Assembly: GCF_013205025.1 (NCBI RefSeq)
Contig: NZ_JABMLE010000004.1
Coordinates: forward strand, 120,846-184,845
DNA: 64,000 nucleotides
Origin: Rathayibacter sp. VKM Ac-2857
GTDB taxonomy: Bacteria; Actinomycetota; Actinomycetes; Actinomycetales; Microbacteriaceae
Reading direction: 5' to 3'
The position numbers were made by a program, and so were the translations under genes. Positions 31,095 to 42,958 of the stretch are shown in pieces. The notes beneath the pieces are model-generated. The model searched no databases. It was not told where the DNA came from and was given only the letters and a program-made list of their open reading frames with translations. Each line of letters starts with the position of its first letter. The stretch's first letter is position 1.

Positions 31095-31142
31095 GTTGCT
31101 AGCTTTAGTCGTTGCTAGCTCCAGCCGAACGTTCTTGAACGT
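31095..31142 (+). promoter_or_regulatory. Repeats and palindrome in front of divIVA
   Basis: The 170-base gap before divIVA holds a direct repeat GTTGCTAGCT at 31095 and 31111 (16 bases apart) and a perfect palindrome ACGTTC-TT-GAACGT at 31129-31142. These lie 30 to 78 bases before the ATG in a locally AT-richer zone and probably mark the divIVA promoter and operator. Confidence 0.5.
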
Positions 31143-31172
31143 GTACCTACTTGAAATCGAAGGTGGAAAGCC

Positions 31173-31826
31173 ATGGCGCTCACTCCCGAAGATGTTGTCA
31201 ACAAGCGGTTCCAGCCGACCAAGTTCCGCGAGGGATACGACCAGGACGAGGTCGACGACTTCCTCGACGAGGTCGTCGTGGAGCTGCGCCGCCTGAACCA
31301 GGAGAACGAGGAGCTGCGCCAGCGCCTCTCCTCGGGTGATTCGCGGCCGGTCGACGCCCCCGTGGCGTCCACTCCCGCCCCCGCCCCGGTGGTCGACGAG
31401 GCCCCCGCTCCCGAGCCGGAGCCCGAGCCCGAGCCGGAGCCCACCCCGGCTCCCGCGCCGGCCGCTCCCGCAGCCTCGCAGTCGGCTCCGGTCGACGAGG
31501 CCGAGAGCTCCAGCGGACTCCTGCAGCTCGCGCGCCGTCTCCACGAGGAGCACGTCCGCGAGGGCGCTGAGAAGCGCGACGCGCTCGTCGCCGAGGGCCG
31601 TGCCACCGCCGCGCGCATCGTCGCCGAGGCTGAGGCCAAGCAGCGTGCCCAGGTCGCGAAGCTCGAGGAGGAGCGCGCGACGGTCGAGCACCGCATCGAC
31701 GAGCTCCGCACCTTCGAGCGCGAGTACCGCCAGAAGCTGAAGAGCTACATCGAGGGCCAGCTCCGCGACCTCGACACCCAGCCGGTGTCGGCCGAGTCGT
31801 CCTCGTTCCCCGGCTTTGGGGCGTAG
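31173..31826 (+). CDS. divIVA: Polar growth protein DivIVA (Wag31)
   Basis: A 217-residue coiled-coil protein that marks cell poles and recruits wall synthesis in actinobacteria. The N-terminal lipid-binding domain has VVNKRFQPTKFREGYDQDEVDDFLDEV. A Pro/Glu-rich spacer with repeated PEPEPE separates it from a long coiled coil (HEEHVREGAEKRDALVAEG onward). It is compact relative to mycobacterial Wag31, as in other Microbacteriaceae. ATG preceded by GAAGGTGGAAAG. The region upstream likely contains its own promoter. Confidence 0.94.
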   Translation: MALTPEDVVNKRFQPTKFREGYDQDEVDDFLDEVVVELRRLNQENEELRQRLSSGDSRPVDAPVASTPAPAPVVDEAPAPEPEPEPEPEPTPAPAPAAPAASQSAPVDEAESSSGLLQLARRLHEEHVREGAEKRDALVAEGRATAARIVAEAEAKQRAQVAKLEEERATVEHRIDELRTFEREYRQKLKSYIEGQLRDLDTQPVSAESSSFPGFGA

Positions 31827-32418
31827 CACCACCGCAGCGAACGTCAGGCCGAGGGTGCTCGTCACCCTCGGCCTCGTTGCGCTCGCGGTGTTCGCGATCG
31901 ACCAGACCGCGAAGCACCTCGTCAGCACCGGGCTCACTCTCGGTGAGGACGTGCACGTCCTCGGCGACGTGCTGATCCTGCACTACGTGAAGAACCCCGG
32001 AGCCGCGTTCTCGCTCGCGAGCGGCTCCACCTGGATCTTCTCGATCATCGCCGCGTGCGTGGTCGTGGCCGTGATCTGGTTCTCCCGGCGCATCCGCTCG
32101 ACGGCGTGGGCGCTGTTCTTCGGCCTGCTGCTCGGCGGCACGCTCGGCAACCTCTTCGACCGGCTCTTCCGCGAGCCGTCGTTCGGTCTGGGCCACGTCG
32201 TCGACTTCCTCTACACGCCGTGGCTGCTGCCGGCGATCTACAACGTCGCCGACATCGCGATCTGCACGGCGATGGGACTCTTCGTGATCCTCAGCCTGCG
32301 CGGCGTGAACCTCGACGGCACGCGCACCTCGCGGAAGGCCGAGCAGGCCGCCGCGGAGGACAGCGAAGGCACTGAGGGCAGCGAGCCCGTCGAGTCCGAG
32401 CCGCGCGGCGGCGCCTGA
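31816..32418 (+). CDS. lspA: Lipoprotein signal peptidase
   Basis: A 200-residue membrane aspartyl protease that cleaves lipoprotein signal peptides. Four transmembrane helices are visible. The catalytic aspartates are Asp115 in GNLFDRL and Asp146 in YNVADIA, with KNPGAAFSL (59-67) also conserved. The C-terminal 35 residues are acidic and hydrophilic. The TTG at 31816 overlaps the divIVA stop by 11 bases; a GTG at 31856 is an alternative. CtaC in this window, with its LAGC lipobox, is a natural substrate. Confidence 0.92.
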   Translation: MGRSTTAANVRPRVLVTLGLVALAVFAIDQTAKHLVSTGLTLGEDVHVLGDVLILHYVKNPGAAFSLASGSTWIFSIIAACVVVAVIWFSRRIRSTAWALFFGLLLGGTLGNLFDRLFREPSFGLGHVVDFLYTPWLLPAIYNVADIAICTAMGLFVILSLRGVNLDGTRTSRKAEQAAAEDSEGTEGSEPVESEPRGGA

Positions 32419-33341
32419 TGGTGCAGTCGCGCTCGCTGCCCGTCCCCGACGGCCTGGCCGGTCTCCGCGCCGACGCGGCCGTCGCGAAGCTGCTCGGCTT
32501 CTCGCGCACCTTCGCCGCCGAGGTCATCGACGCCGGCGGCGTCACGGCCGACGGGCGGGTGCTCGACAAGAGCGACCGCGTCGCCGCGAGCGCCTGGCTG
32601 AGCGTCGAGTGGAGCCCCCGCGAGGAGCCGCGCATCGTCCCGATCGCGGTCCCCGACCTGGGGATCGTCCACGACGACGACGACATCGTGGTGATCGACA
32701 AGCCCGTCGGCGTCGCGGCGCACCCGGCCGTCGGCTGGGAGGGGCCCACCGTCCTCGGCGCCCTCGCCGCCGCGGGCTTCACGATCTCGACCTCCGGCGC
32801 CGCCGAGCGCGCGGGCATCGTGCACCGTCTCGACGCCGGGACGAGCGGCCTGATGGTCGTCGCGAAGTCCGAGCGGGCCTACACCCACCTCAAGCGCGCC
32901 TTCCACGATCGCCAGGTGGAGAAGATCTACCACGCCGTCGTGCAGGGGCATCCCGATCCGCTGACCGGCACGATCGACGCGCCGCTCGGGCGGCACCCCT
33001 CCTCGGACTGGAAGTTCGCGATCCGGGCCGACGGCAAGCCGTCCGTCACGCACTACGAGACGATCGAGGCGTTCCCCTTCGCCTCGCTGCTGGAGATCCG
33101 GCTCGAGACCGGCCGCACCCACCAGATCCGCGTGCACATGGCCGCGCAGCGCCACCCCTGCGTCGGCGACGCGATGTACGGAGCCGACCCCACGCTCTCC
33201 AAGCGCCTCGGCCTCACCCGGCAGTGGCTCGACGCCGTGCGCCTGGGCTTCACCCACCCGGGGACGGGGGAGTGGGTGCAGTTCGAGGCGACCTATCCCG
33301 ACGACCTCGCGCACGCGCTGGACGTCCTCCGCGGGGAGTGA
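32418..33341 (+). CDS. RluD-family 23S rRNA pseudouridine synthase
   Basis: A 307-residue RluA-family enzyme. An N-terminal S4 RNA-binding domain (about 11-60) is followed by the catalytic domain with the nucleophile Asp139 in [10 protein letters not shown] and RTHQIRVHM. The first base of its ATG is the last base of the lspA stop (TGATG), a classic reinitiation arrangement and a common lspA partner across bacteria. The exact uridine targets (1911/1915/1917 in E. coli RluD) are inferred. Confidence 0.92.
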   Translation: MVQSRSLPVPDGLAGLRADAAVAKLLGFSRTFAAEVIDAGGVTADGRVLDKSDRVAASAWLSVEWSPREEPRIVPIAVPDLGIVHDDDDIVVIDKPVGVAAHPAVGWEGPTVLGALAAAGFTISTSGAAERAGIVHRLDAGTSGLMVVAKSERAYTHLKRAFHDRQVEKIYHAVVQGHPDPLTGTIDAPLGRHPSSDWKFAIRADGKPSVTHYETIEAFPFASLLEIRLETGRTHQIRVHMAAQRHPCVGDAMYGADPTLSKRLGLTRQWLDAVRLGFTHPGTGEWVQFEATYPDDLAHALDVLRGE

Positions 33342-33347
33342 CGCGGG

Positions 33348-33353
33348 TAGACT
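33348..33353 (+). promoter_or_regulatory. Candidate -10 box for dnaE
   Basis: TAGACT sits just after the pseudouridine synthase stop, 39 bases before the dnaE TTG and upstream of its CGGAGGC ribosome site. Confidence 0.4.
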
Positions 33354-33392
33354 TTCGGTCTCCCTGCCCGCAGTCCGTCGGAGGCGCATCCT

Positions 33393-36905
<3,513 letters not shown>

Positions 36906-36914
36906 GCCGTCGTG

Positions 36915-37020
36915 CGAGCCGGTCCCTGCCCGGCTCGCCGCGGTCGGCTCGTGCGGGTGGTTGCGTCGTGCAGAGCGTCCTGCGTTCGGCTGCGGCGATC
37001 CGCTGGCACGCGGATCGCCG
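36915..37020. repeat. Two-hairpin intergenic module, copy 2 (after dnaE)
   Basis: Hairpin one: CGAGCCGG (36915-36922) with CCGGCTCG (36930-36937), loop TCCCTGC, identical in core to the module after def. Hairpin two: CGGCGATCCGC (36993-37003) with GCGGATCGCCG (37010-37020), loop TGGCAC. The second stem differs in sequence from the def copy but stays fully paired, and a GCAGAGCGTC block between the hairpins is shared. Confidence 0.65.
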
Positions 37021-37043
37021 GTTCGCCTCGAGTCGCGCGCTGC

Positions 37044-37220
37044 ACATGCTGGTCGAGTAGCCGCGCAGCGGCGTATCGAGACCTGATGACCGGCGTGCTG
37101 GCGGTGGTGGATCTCGATACGCCCGCTGCGCGGGCTACTCGATCAGCATGAACTGCCTGCGCGGTCAGCACGGTGAGCGCATGCTGGTCGAGTAGCCGCG
37201 GAGCGGCGTATCGAGACCGG
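37044..37220. repeat. REP-like inverted element array 3
   Basis: This lies in the 413-base gap between dnaE and hisD, which holds no gene. Forward copies at 37044-37083 and 37180-37220 are of a shortened type (GTCGAGTAGCCGCG core). An inverted copy at 37108-37150 ends GATCAGCATG. The remaining bases to 37303 are GC-rich without clear features. Confidence 0.88.
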
Positions 37221-37303
37221 GCGGCCGGCGCGGAGCGGCGTGTGAAGACCCGCCGGCGGCGGTGCGGGAGGCGCCTGCGGGGGAGGGCCCGGAGCGCGGC
37301 CGG

Positions 37304-37309
37304 TAGGCT
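37304..37309 (+). promoter_or_regulatory. Candidate -10 box for hisD
   Basis: TAGGCT ends nine bases before the hisD ATG with no ribosome site between, suggesting a leaderless or near-leaderless transcript. Confidence 0.45.
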
Positions 37310-37318
37310 GGGGCGGCC

Positions 37319-38623
37319 ATGATTCAGACTCTCGATCTGCGGGGGCGGCGTCCGTCCGCCGCCGAGCTCCTCGCCCTCGTTCCGCGCAACCCCGGCACCT
37401 CGGCCGCCGTCGGGCCCGTCGTCGCCGAGCTGATCGCCGACGTCCGCGCGCGCGGCGCCGAGGCGCTGCTCGACCAGGCCGAGCGCCTCGACGGGGTCCG
37501 CCCGCCGCACCTGCGCGTCCCCGCCGAGGACATCGCCGCGGCGGTCCGCGACCTCGATCCCGCGATCCGCGCGGCCCTCGAGGAGGCGATCGTTCGCGTC
37601 CGCAAGGCCAGCGCCGCGCAGATCCCCCCGGCCCGCACCACCGTGCTCGACGACGGCGCGACGGTCACCCAGCGCTGGCAGCCCGTCGGCCGCGCCGGTC
37701 TCTACGTCCCCGGCGGCAAGGCCGTCTACCCCTCCAGCGTGATCATGAACGCCGTGCCCGCGCAGGTCGCGGGCGTCGGCTCCGTCGCGATCGCCTCCCC
37801 GCCGCAGAAGGCGTTCGGCGGCTCCGTGCACCCGACGATCCTCGCCGCCGCCGGTCTGCTCGGCGTCGACGAGGTCTACGCCATGGGCGGCGCCGGAGCG
37901 GTCGCCGCCCTCGCCTACGGCGTCGACTCCCTCGGCCTCGACCCGGTGAGCGTCATCACCGGTCCCGGCAACGTCTGGGTCACCACGGCCAAGCGCCAGG
38001 TGCTCGGCCAGGTCGGCATCGACTCCGAGGCCGGCCCCACCGAGATCCTCGTGATCGCGGACTCCAGCGCCGACCCCCGCCTGATCGCCGCCGACCTGGT
38101 CAGCCAGGCCGAGCACGACGAGGCCGCCTCCGCCCTCCTCGTCACCGACGACCCGGCCCTCGCCGAGGCCGTCGGCCGCGAGATCGTCGAGCAGGCCGCG
38201 CGCACCCACCACTCCGAGCGCGTCGGCGTCGCCCTCTCCGGCCCGCAGTCCGCCCTCGTGATCGTCGACGACCTCGAGATCGCCTGCGCCTTCAGCGACG
38301 CCTACGGCCCCGAGCACCTCGAGCTGCACACCGTCGACCCCGAGGCCACCGCCGAGCGGATCCACGACGCCGGCGCCGTCTTCCTCGGCCCGACCACCCC
38401 GGTGAGCCTCGGCGACTACCTCGCCGGCTCCAACCACGTGCTGCCGACCCTCGGGCAGGCGCGCTTCTCCTCCGGGCTCGGTGCGCACACCTTCCTCCGC
38501 CCGCAGCAGCTCGTCTCCTACGACCGTGCCGCCCTGCAGCGGGTCGCCCCGCACATCCGCGCGCTGAGCGATGCCGAGGCGCTGCCCGCGCACGGCGACG
38601 CCGTCGACGCCCGCTTCGCCTGA
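37319..38623 (+). CDS. hisD: Histidinol dehydrogenase
   Basis: A 434-residue zinc enzyme that performs the last two oxidations of histidine synthesis (histidinol to histidine). Signatures include GGKAVYPSSVIMNAVPAQVAGV, EVYAMGGAGAVAALAYG, ITGPGNVWVTTAKR, GIDSEAGPTEILVIAD and the catalytic AYGPEHLELHT region. No other his gene is present nearby; hisD stands alone next to nrdR. ATG at 37319. Confidence 0.96.
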   Translation: MIQTLDLRGRRPSAAELLALVPRNPGTSAAVGPVVAELIADVRARGAEALLDQAERLDGVRPPHLRVPAEDIAAAVRDLDPAIRAALEEAIVRVRKASAAQIPPARTTVLDDGATVTQRWQPVGRAGLYVPGGKAVYPSSVIMNAVPAQVAGVGSVAIASPPQKAFGGSVHPTILAAAGLLGVDEVYAMGGAGAVAALAYGVDSLGLDPVSVITGPGNVWVTTAKRQVLGQVGIDSEAGPTEILVIADSSADPRLIAADLVSQAEHDEAASALLVTDDPALAEAVGREIVEQAARTHHSERVGVALSGPQSALVIVDDLEIACAFSDAYGPEHLELHTVDPEATAERIHDAGAVFLGPTTPVSLGDYLAGSNHVLPTLGQARFSSGLGAHTFLRPQQLVSYDRAALQRVAPHIRALSDAEALPAHGDAVDARFA

Positions 38624-38641
38624 CCTCGAGAGGCACCCGAG

Positions 38642-39118
38642 ATGTTCTGCCCCTTCTGCCGGCACCCCGACTCCCGCGTCATCGACTCGCGCACCAGCGA
38701 CGACGGCCTCTCCATCCGCCGCCGCCGCCAGTGCCCGTCCTGCGGCCGCCGCTTCTCCACCACCGAGACCGCGAGCCTCGTCGTGATCAAGCGCAGCGGA
38801 GTGGTCGAGCCGTTCAGCCGCGAGAAGATCGTCAGCGGCGTCCGCAAGGCCTGCCAGGGCCGCCCGGTCACCGACACCGACCTCGCCGTCCTCGCCCAGC
38901 GGGTGGAGGAGAACCTCCGCTCCACCGGCGCCTCGCAGATCGACGCGAACGACATCGGACTCGCGATCCTCGTCCCGCTGCGCGAGCTGGACGAGGTCGC
39001 CTACCTGCGCTTCGCGAGCGTGTACCAGGCGTTCGACTCGCTCGACGACTTCGAGTCGGCGATCGCGTTGCTGCGCGCCGAGCGCCCCGCCGCCCTGCAC
39101 ACCGCCGAGGAGCTCTGA
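38642..39118 (+). CDS. nrdR: Transcriptional repressor NrdR
   Basis: A 158-residue regulator of ribonucleotide reductase genes. The N-terminal zinc ribbon uses Cys3, Cys6, Cys31 and Cys34 (MFCPFC and CPSCGRRF). The ATP-cone domain that senses ATP/dATP follows ([17 protein letters not shown] onward). It begins 18 bases after hisD and is probably in the same transcript. Its targets are outside this window. Confidence 0.96.
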   Translation: MFCPFCRHPDSRVIDSRTSDDGLSIRRRRQCPSCGRRFSTTETASLVVIKRSGVVEPFSREKIVSGVRKACQGRPVTDTDLAVLAQRVEENLRSTGASQIDANDIGLAILVPLRELDEVAYLRFASVYQAFDSLDDFESAIALLRAERPAALHTAEEL

Positions 39119-39126
39119 GCGCCGCC

Positions 39127-40146
39127 GTGTACCCGCTGCTGTTCTCGACCGTGCTCTCGCGCCTCGATCCGGAGCAGGCGCACCACCTCGCCTTCCCGGT
39201 CATCCGGGCGCTCGGCCCCGTCGCCCCGCTGGCCCGGCGACTCACCGTGCCGCGCGCCGACCTCTCGGTCGAGGCGCTCGGCCTGCGCTTCCGGACGCCG
39301 TTCGGTGTGGCCGCCGGCTTCGACAAGGACGCGACAGCCGTCCTCGGTCTCGGCGCGCTCGGCTTCGGCCACGTCGAGGTCGGCACGCTGACCGCCCGCG
39401 CTCAGCCCGGCAACGCCCGCCCGCGCCTCTTCCGGCTGATCGCCGACCGCGCGCTGATCAACCGGATGGGCTTCAACAACCACGGCGCCCGCGCGGCGGC
39501 CGGCCGGCTCGCCCGCCTCCGCGGCGCGCGCGGACGCCCCGTCATCGGCGTCAACATCGGCAAGAGCCGGGTCGTCGACGTCGATGACGCGGTCGAGGAC
39601 TACCTGGTCAGCGCACGGATGCTCGCGCCGCTCGCCGACTACCTGGTCGTCAACGTCAGCTCGCCGAACACCCCGGGCCTGCGCGGCCTGCAGGAGATCG
39701 ACAAGCTCGAGCCGCTGCTCGCCGCGGTCGCCGAGGCGGCGGACACGACGCCGCTGCTGGTGAAGATCGCGCCGGACCTCTCGGACGAGGAGGTCGTCCG
39801 CGTCGCCGAGCTCGCGGTGCGCCTCGGCCTCGCCGGAATCATCGCGACGAACACCACGCTGTCCCGCGAGGGACTGCGCACCGACCGCGCCGTCGTCGAG
39901 CGCGCGGGGGCGGGCGGCCTCTCCGGCGCTCCGCTCGCCGCGCGCGCACTCGAGGTGCTGCGGGTCATCCGCGGCGCTGTCCCCGCGGAGTTCTGCGTGA
40001 TCTCCGTCGGGGGAGTGGACACCGCCGAGGACGTGCAGGAGCGGCTCGACGCCGGCGCGACGCTGGTGCAGGGCTACTCGGCGTTCGTCTTCCGCGGGCC
40101 GCTCTGGGCCCGGCAGATCAACCGCGGGCTCGCGCGCCTGCGCTGA
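39127..40146 (+). CDS. pyrD: Quinone-dependent dihydroorotate dehydrogenase (class 2)
   Basis: A 339-residue FMN enzyme that oxidises dihydroorotate to orotate in pyrimidine synthesis and passes electrons to menaquinone at the membrane. The class 2 N-terminal membrane-associating helices precede the barrel. VAAGFDKDA, NRMGFNNHG, NVSSPNTPGLRG (catalytic Ser179), IGVNIGKS and SVGGVDTAEDV are seen. The GTG at 39127, 8 bases after nrdR, gives MYPLLFSTVL. Confidence 0.94.
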   Translation: MYPLLFSTVLSRLDPEQAHHLAFPVIRALGPVAPLARRLTVPRADLSVEALGLRFRTPFGVAAGFDKDATAVLGLGALGFGHVEVGTLTARAQPGNARPRLFRLIADRALINRMGFNNHGARAAAGRLARLRGARGRPVIGVNIGKSRVVDVDDAVEDYLVSARMLAPLADYLVVNVSSPNTPGLRGLQEIDKLEPLLAAVAEAADTTPLLVKIAPDLSDEEVVRVAELAVRLGLAGIIATNTTLSREGLRTDRAVVERAGAGGLSGAPLAARALEVLRVIRGAVPAEFCVISVGGVDTAEDVQERLDAGATLVQGYSAFVFRGPLWARQINRGLARLR

Positions 40147-40149
40147 GCA

Positions 40150-40175
40150 CCGCGGGCCGAGCACGGGGCCCGCGG
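40150..40175 (+). terminator. Hairpin between convergent pyrD and the DUF3043 gene
   Basis: CCGCGGGCC (40150-40158) pairs with GGCCCGCGG (40167-40175). A second overlapping pair, CGGCACCC (40173) and GGGTGCCG (40208), spans GATCGATCGATC repeats. Likely a bidirectional terminator; there is no T-run. Confidence 0.5.
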
Positions 40176-40220
40176 CACCCGGTCGATCAGGGCGATCGAT
40201 CGATCAGGGTGCCGGGGCGG

Positions 40221-40793
40221 TCAGGCCGGGAACGCTCCGCGCTTGACCTGCGGCTTGGGCAGGCGCATCACGCGCAGCTGGAGGGCGCGCATCGCGGCGT
40301 ACCACGGGATGCCCTTCTCGACCTTGTCGGCGCCGCCGAAGCGCTCGGCGAGCTTCTTCTTCAGGCGACGGCCGAGCAGGACGCAGTCGAGGACGGCGAG
40401 CAGGAAGAACGCCCACAGGACGATCAGCGTGAGCGAGGCGAGCTCGGGCTGCGGGAAGAAGCTGATCAGCAGCACGACGACCATCACCGGGATGAGGAAC
40501 TCGCCGAAGCTGAAGCGCGCGTCCACGTAGTCGCGGACGTACTTGCGCTGCGGACCCTTGTCGCGGACGGGCAGGTAGCGCTGGTCGCCGGCGGCCATGC
40601 CGACCCGGGCCTGCTCGCGCAGCTCCGCGGTCTTCACGCGGGCGTCGCGCGCGGCCTGCTTGCGGTCGGTGACGACCAGCGGACGCTTGCGGGCGAGCTC
40701 CTGCTCGCGGCGCGTCGGCGTCGGCCGGCCCTTCCCGACGGCCGTCACGTCGGCGTCGTCGGGGGTGTCGGGTGCGATCGGGTGCTTGGCCAC
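40221..40793 (-). CDS. DUF3043 membrane protein
   Basis: A 190-residue protein of the actinobacterial DUF3043 family. The N-terminal half is highly charged (GKGRPTPTRREQELARKRPL is a family hallmark). Two transmembrane helices follow (about 99-114 and 119-141), and the C-terminus is basic with KVEKGIPWYAAMRALQLRVMRLPKPQV. The GTG at 40793 with AAGGAC upstream gives MAKHPIAPD; a longer start at 40838 would overlap the divergent peptidase gene. Function unknown. Confidence 0.85.
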   Translation of the reverse strand: MAKHPIAPDTPDDADVTAVGKGRPTPTRREQELARKRPLVVTDRKQAARDARVKTAELREQARVGMAAGDQRYLPVRDKGPQRKYVRDYVDARFSFGEFLIPVMVVVLLISFFPQPELASLTLIVLWAFFLLAVLDCVLLGRRLKKKLAERFGGADKVEKGIPWYAAMRALQLRVMRLPKPQVKRGAFPA

Positions 40794-40823
40794 AGGGGAA
40801 CGTCCTTGGAATCGAGGGTCTCT

Positions 40824-40829
40824 TAAGAT
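40824..40829 (+). promoter_or_regulatory. -10 box of a predicted leaderless M20 peptidase transcript
   Basis: TAAGAT followed by seven bases and the ATG at 40837, without a ribosome site. It lies in the short divergent gap with the DUF3043 gene. Confidence 0.55.
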
Positions 40830-40836
40830 TACCTCC

Positions 40837-42255
40837 ATGGCTCACGACGCTCCGACTCCGTCCTCCACCCTGCCCGCCGCCGAGGAGGAGGTCCTCGCCG
40901 CCGTGCTCGACGACCTGCCCCGCTCGCTCGCCGAGCTGGGCCGCCTCGTCCGGATCCCCTCCGTCTCGTGGGACGGCTTCGACGCCACCCGCGTCGCCGC
41001 CAGCGCCGAGGCGATCGCCGAGCTCGCACGCGAGACCGGCGCCTTCGACGAGGTCTCGATCCGGAGCTCCACCATCGGCGACAGCGACCAGCTCGGCCAC
41101 CCCGCCGTCCTCGCGACGCGGGCCGCCCGCAACGGGGCACCGACCGTGCTGCTCTACGCCCATCACGACGTCCAGCCCCAGGGGGCCGAGGAGGCGTGGG
41201 AGACGCCGCCGTTCGAGCCGACCGTGCGCGGCGACCGCCTCTACGGCCGCGGTGCCGCCGACGACAAGGCCGGAGTCGTCTCGCACCTCGCGGCTGTCCG
41301 CGCCCTCCGCCGGGTAGCAGGGGAGGACCACGACCTCGGCCTCGTGCTCTTCATCGAGGGCGAGGAGGAGTTCGGCTCCCGCTCGTTCCCGACCTTCCTC
41401 CGCGAGCACCACGACGCGCTGCGGGCCGACGTGATCGTCGTCGCCGACAGCGACAACTGGGACGTCGACACCCCGTCGCTCACCGTCGGGCTGCGCGGCA
41501 ACGTCACCCTGACCCTCACCGTGCGCACCCTCGACCACGCCTCGCACTCGGGCATGCTCGGCGGCGCGGTCCCCGACTCGATGCTCGCGACGATCCGCCT
41601 GCTCGACACGCTCTGGAACGAGGACGGCTCGGTCGCCGTCGCCGGGCTCACCGAGCACGACGGAGCGGTCCCCGAGACCACCGAGGACGACCTGCGCCGC
41701 GACGCGGGCCTCCTCGACGGCGTCTCGCCGATCGGCTCCGGCCCCTTCCTCTCCCGGATCTGGTCGAAGCCGTCGATCACGGTCACGGGCATCGACGCCC
41801 CCAGCGTCGTCGACGCCTCCAACACCCTCAGCCCGTCGGTGCGGGTCAAGATCAGCGCGCGGATCGCGCCCGGGCAGGAGGCGGCCGAGGGCTTCGCCGC
41901 CCTCGAGCGGCACCTGCGGGCCCATGCCCCCTTCGGCGCCCACCTCGAGATCGCCGACGTCGACACGGGGGAGCCGTTCCTCGTCGACACGTCGGGCTGG
42001 GCCGTCGGCCTGGTCGAGCAGGCGATGGCGGACGCCTGGGGTCGCGCGCCGCTGCAGACCAGCGCCGGCGGCAGCATCCCCTTCATCGCCGATCTCGTGC
42101 GGGAGTTCCCGGCCGCGCAGATCCTGGTGACCGGGGTGGAGGACCCGGACTCGCGCGCGCACAGCCCGAACGAGTCGCTGCACCTGGGCGTGTTCAAGCG
42201 CGCGGCGCAGACGGAGGCGCTGTTCCTGCTGCGCGCCGCCGGGCACCGCGCCTGA
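40837..42255 (+). CDS. M20-family dipeptidase/deacylase
   Basis: A 472-residue metallopeptidase of the M20 (ArgE/DapE/carnosinase-like) family. Dizinc ligands and catalytic residues are visible: His109 and Asp111 in YAHHDVQPQG, bridging Asp142 in GRGAADDKAG, and the catalytic glutamate pair at 175-176 in EGEEEFGS. An inserted dimerisation domain follows, then SAGGSIPFI and AHSPNE late. The long dimeric dipeptidase subgroup fits best; exact substrate unknown. ATG at 40837. Confidence 0.9.
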   Translation: MAHDAPTPSSTLPAAEEEVLAAVLDDLPRSLAELGRLVRIPSVSWDGFDATRVAASAEAIAELARETGAFDEVSIRSSTIGDSDQLGHPAVLATRAARNGAPTVLLYAHHDVQPQGAEEAWETPPFEPTVRGDRLYGRGAADDKAGVVSHLAAVRALRRVAGEDHDLGLVLFIEGEEEFGSRSFPTFLREHHDALRADVIVVADSDNWDVDTPSLTVGLRGNVTLTLTVRTLDHASHSGMLGGAVPDSMLATIRLLDTLWNEDGSVAVAGLTEHDGAVPETTEDDLRRDAGLLDGVSPIGSGPFLSRIWSKPSITVTGIDAPSVVDASNTLSPSVRVKISARIAPGQEAAEGFAALERHLRAHAPFGAHLEIADVDTGEPFLVDTSGWAVGLVEQAMADAWGRAPLQTSAGGSIPFIADLVREFPAAQILVTGVEDPDSRAHSPNESLHLGVFKRAAQTEALFLLRAAGHRA

Positions 42256-42380
42256 GCGATTCGGAATAGCCCGGCCCGCGCCCGGGTTGCCACCGTAGAA
42301 TCGTCGGCAGCACGCCGTCCGATCCCGTCCAGCGCTGTTCCCGCCCTGCTCTGTTCCGATCCATCCCACCGAGGAGTGAC

Positions 42381-42746
42381 ATGTCCGACACGACACTGAC
42401 CGCCAGCACGACCACCGCGGCGCACGGCGTCTCGATGACCCCCGTCGCCGCCGCCAAGGTGAAGAGCCTCCTCGAGCAGGAGGGCCGCGACGACCTGCGC
42501 CTGCGCGTCGCCGTGCAGCCCGGCGGCTGCTCCGGCCTGATCTACCAGCTCTACTTCGACGAGCGCACGCTCGACGGCGACGCCGCGGTCGAGTTCGAGG
42601 GCGTCGGCCTCGTCGTCGACAAGATGAGCGTCCCCTACCTCGACGGCGCGTCGATCGACTTCGAGGACACCATCCAGAAGCAGGGCTTCACGATCGACAA
42701 CCCCAACGCGGGCGGCAGCTGCGCCTGCGGCGACAGCTTCCACTGA
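42381..42746 (+). CDS. erpA: Iron-sulfur cluster carrier/insertion protein (ErpA/HesB family)
   Basis: A 121-residue A-type Fe-S carrier. The three cluster-binding cysteines are Cys50 (PGGCSG), Cys114 and Cys116 (GGSCACG). It delivers clusters to apo-proteins. Its position directly upstream of the cytochrome oxidase genes and near the Rieske gene qcrA is conserved in actinobacteria. ATG at 42381 with CGAGGAG upstream. Confidence 0.94.
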   Translation: MSDTTLTASTTTAAHGVSMTPVAAAKVKSLLEQEGRDDLRLRVAVQPGGCSGLIYQLYFDERTLDGDAAVEFEGVGLVVDKMSVPYLDGASIDFEDTIQKQGFTIDNPNAGGSCACGDSFH

Positions 42747-42779
42747 TCGTCCGCGGCGACACGCCGCACGGCCCGCTCG

Positions 42780-42823
42780 AACGGCGCCCGACACCCCGCT
42801 CCGGCGGGCGGTCGGGCGCCGTT
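42780..42823 (+). terminator. Terminator hairpin after erpA
   Basis: AACGGCGCCCGAC (42780-42792) pairs perfectly with GTCGGGCGCCGTT (42811-42823); an inner CCCGC/GCGGG pairing extends it. The following bases are only weakly T-rich, typical of high-GC actinobacteria. Confidence 0.75.
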
Positions 42824-42893
42824 CGTCGTCGCAGCACCACTTCGGCGCGAGGTCAAGAGCGGGGGGCCGTGCACTCCACGATCGCGACGGCGG

Positions 42894-42899
42894 GTAGGC
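42894..42899 (+). promoter_or_regulatory. Candidate -10 box for the cta operon
   Basis: TAGGCT appears about 60 bases before the ctaC GTG; a second candidate, TCTAATAC, lies 15 bases further on. Either could drive ctaC-ctaD-ctaF. Confidence 0.35.
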
Positions 42900-42958
42900 T
42901 AGGGCCGGTCTAATACAGTTTCGTGTGAACTGGTCCCCAGTCTTCCGAAAGGTCACCG

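Noticed and set aside
31120..31142. Possible SOS (LexA) box before divIVA
   Set aside because: The mycobacterial-type box needs GAAC, four bases, GTTC. Here GAAC and GTTC are adjacent and the palindrome has a two-base centre.
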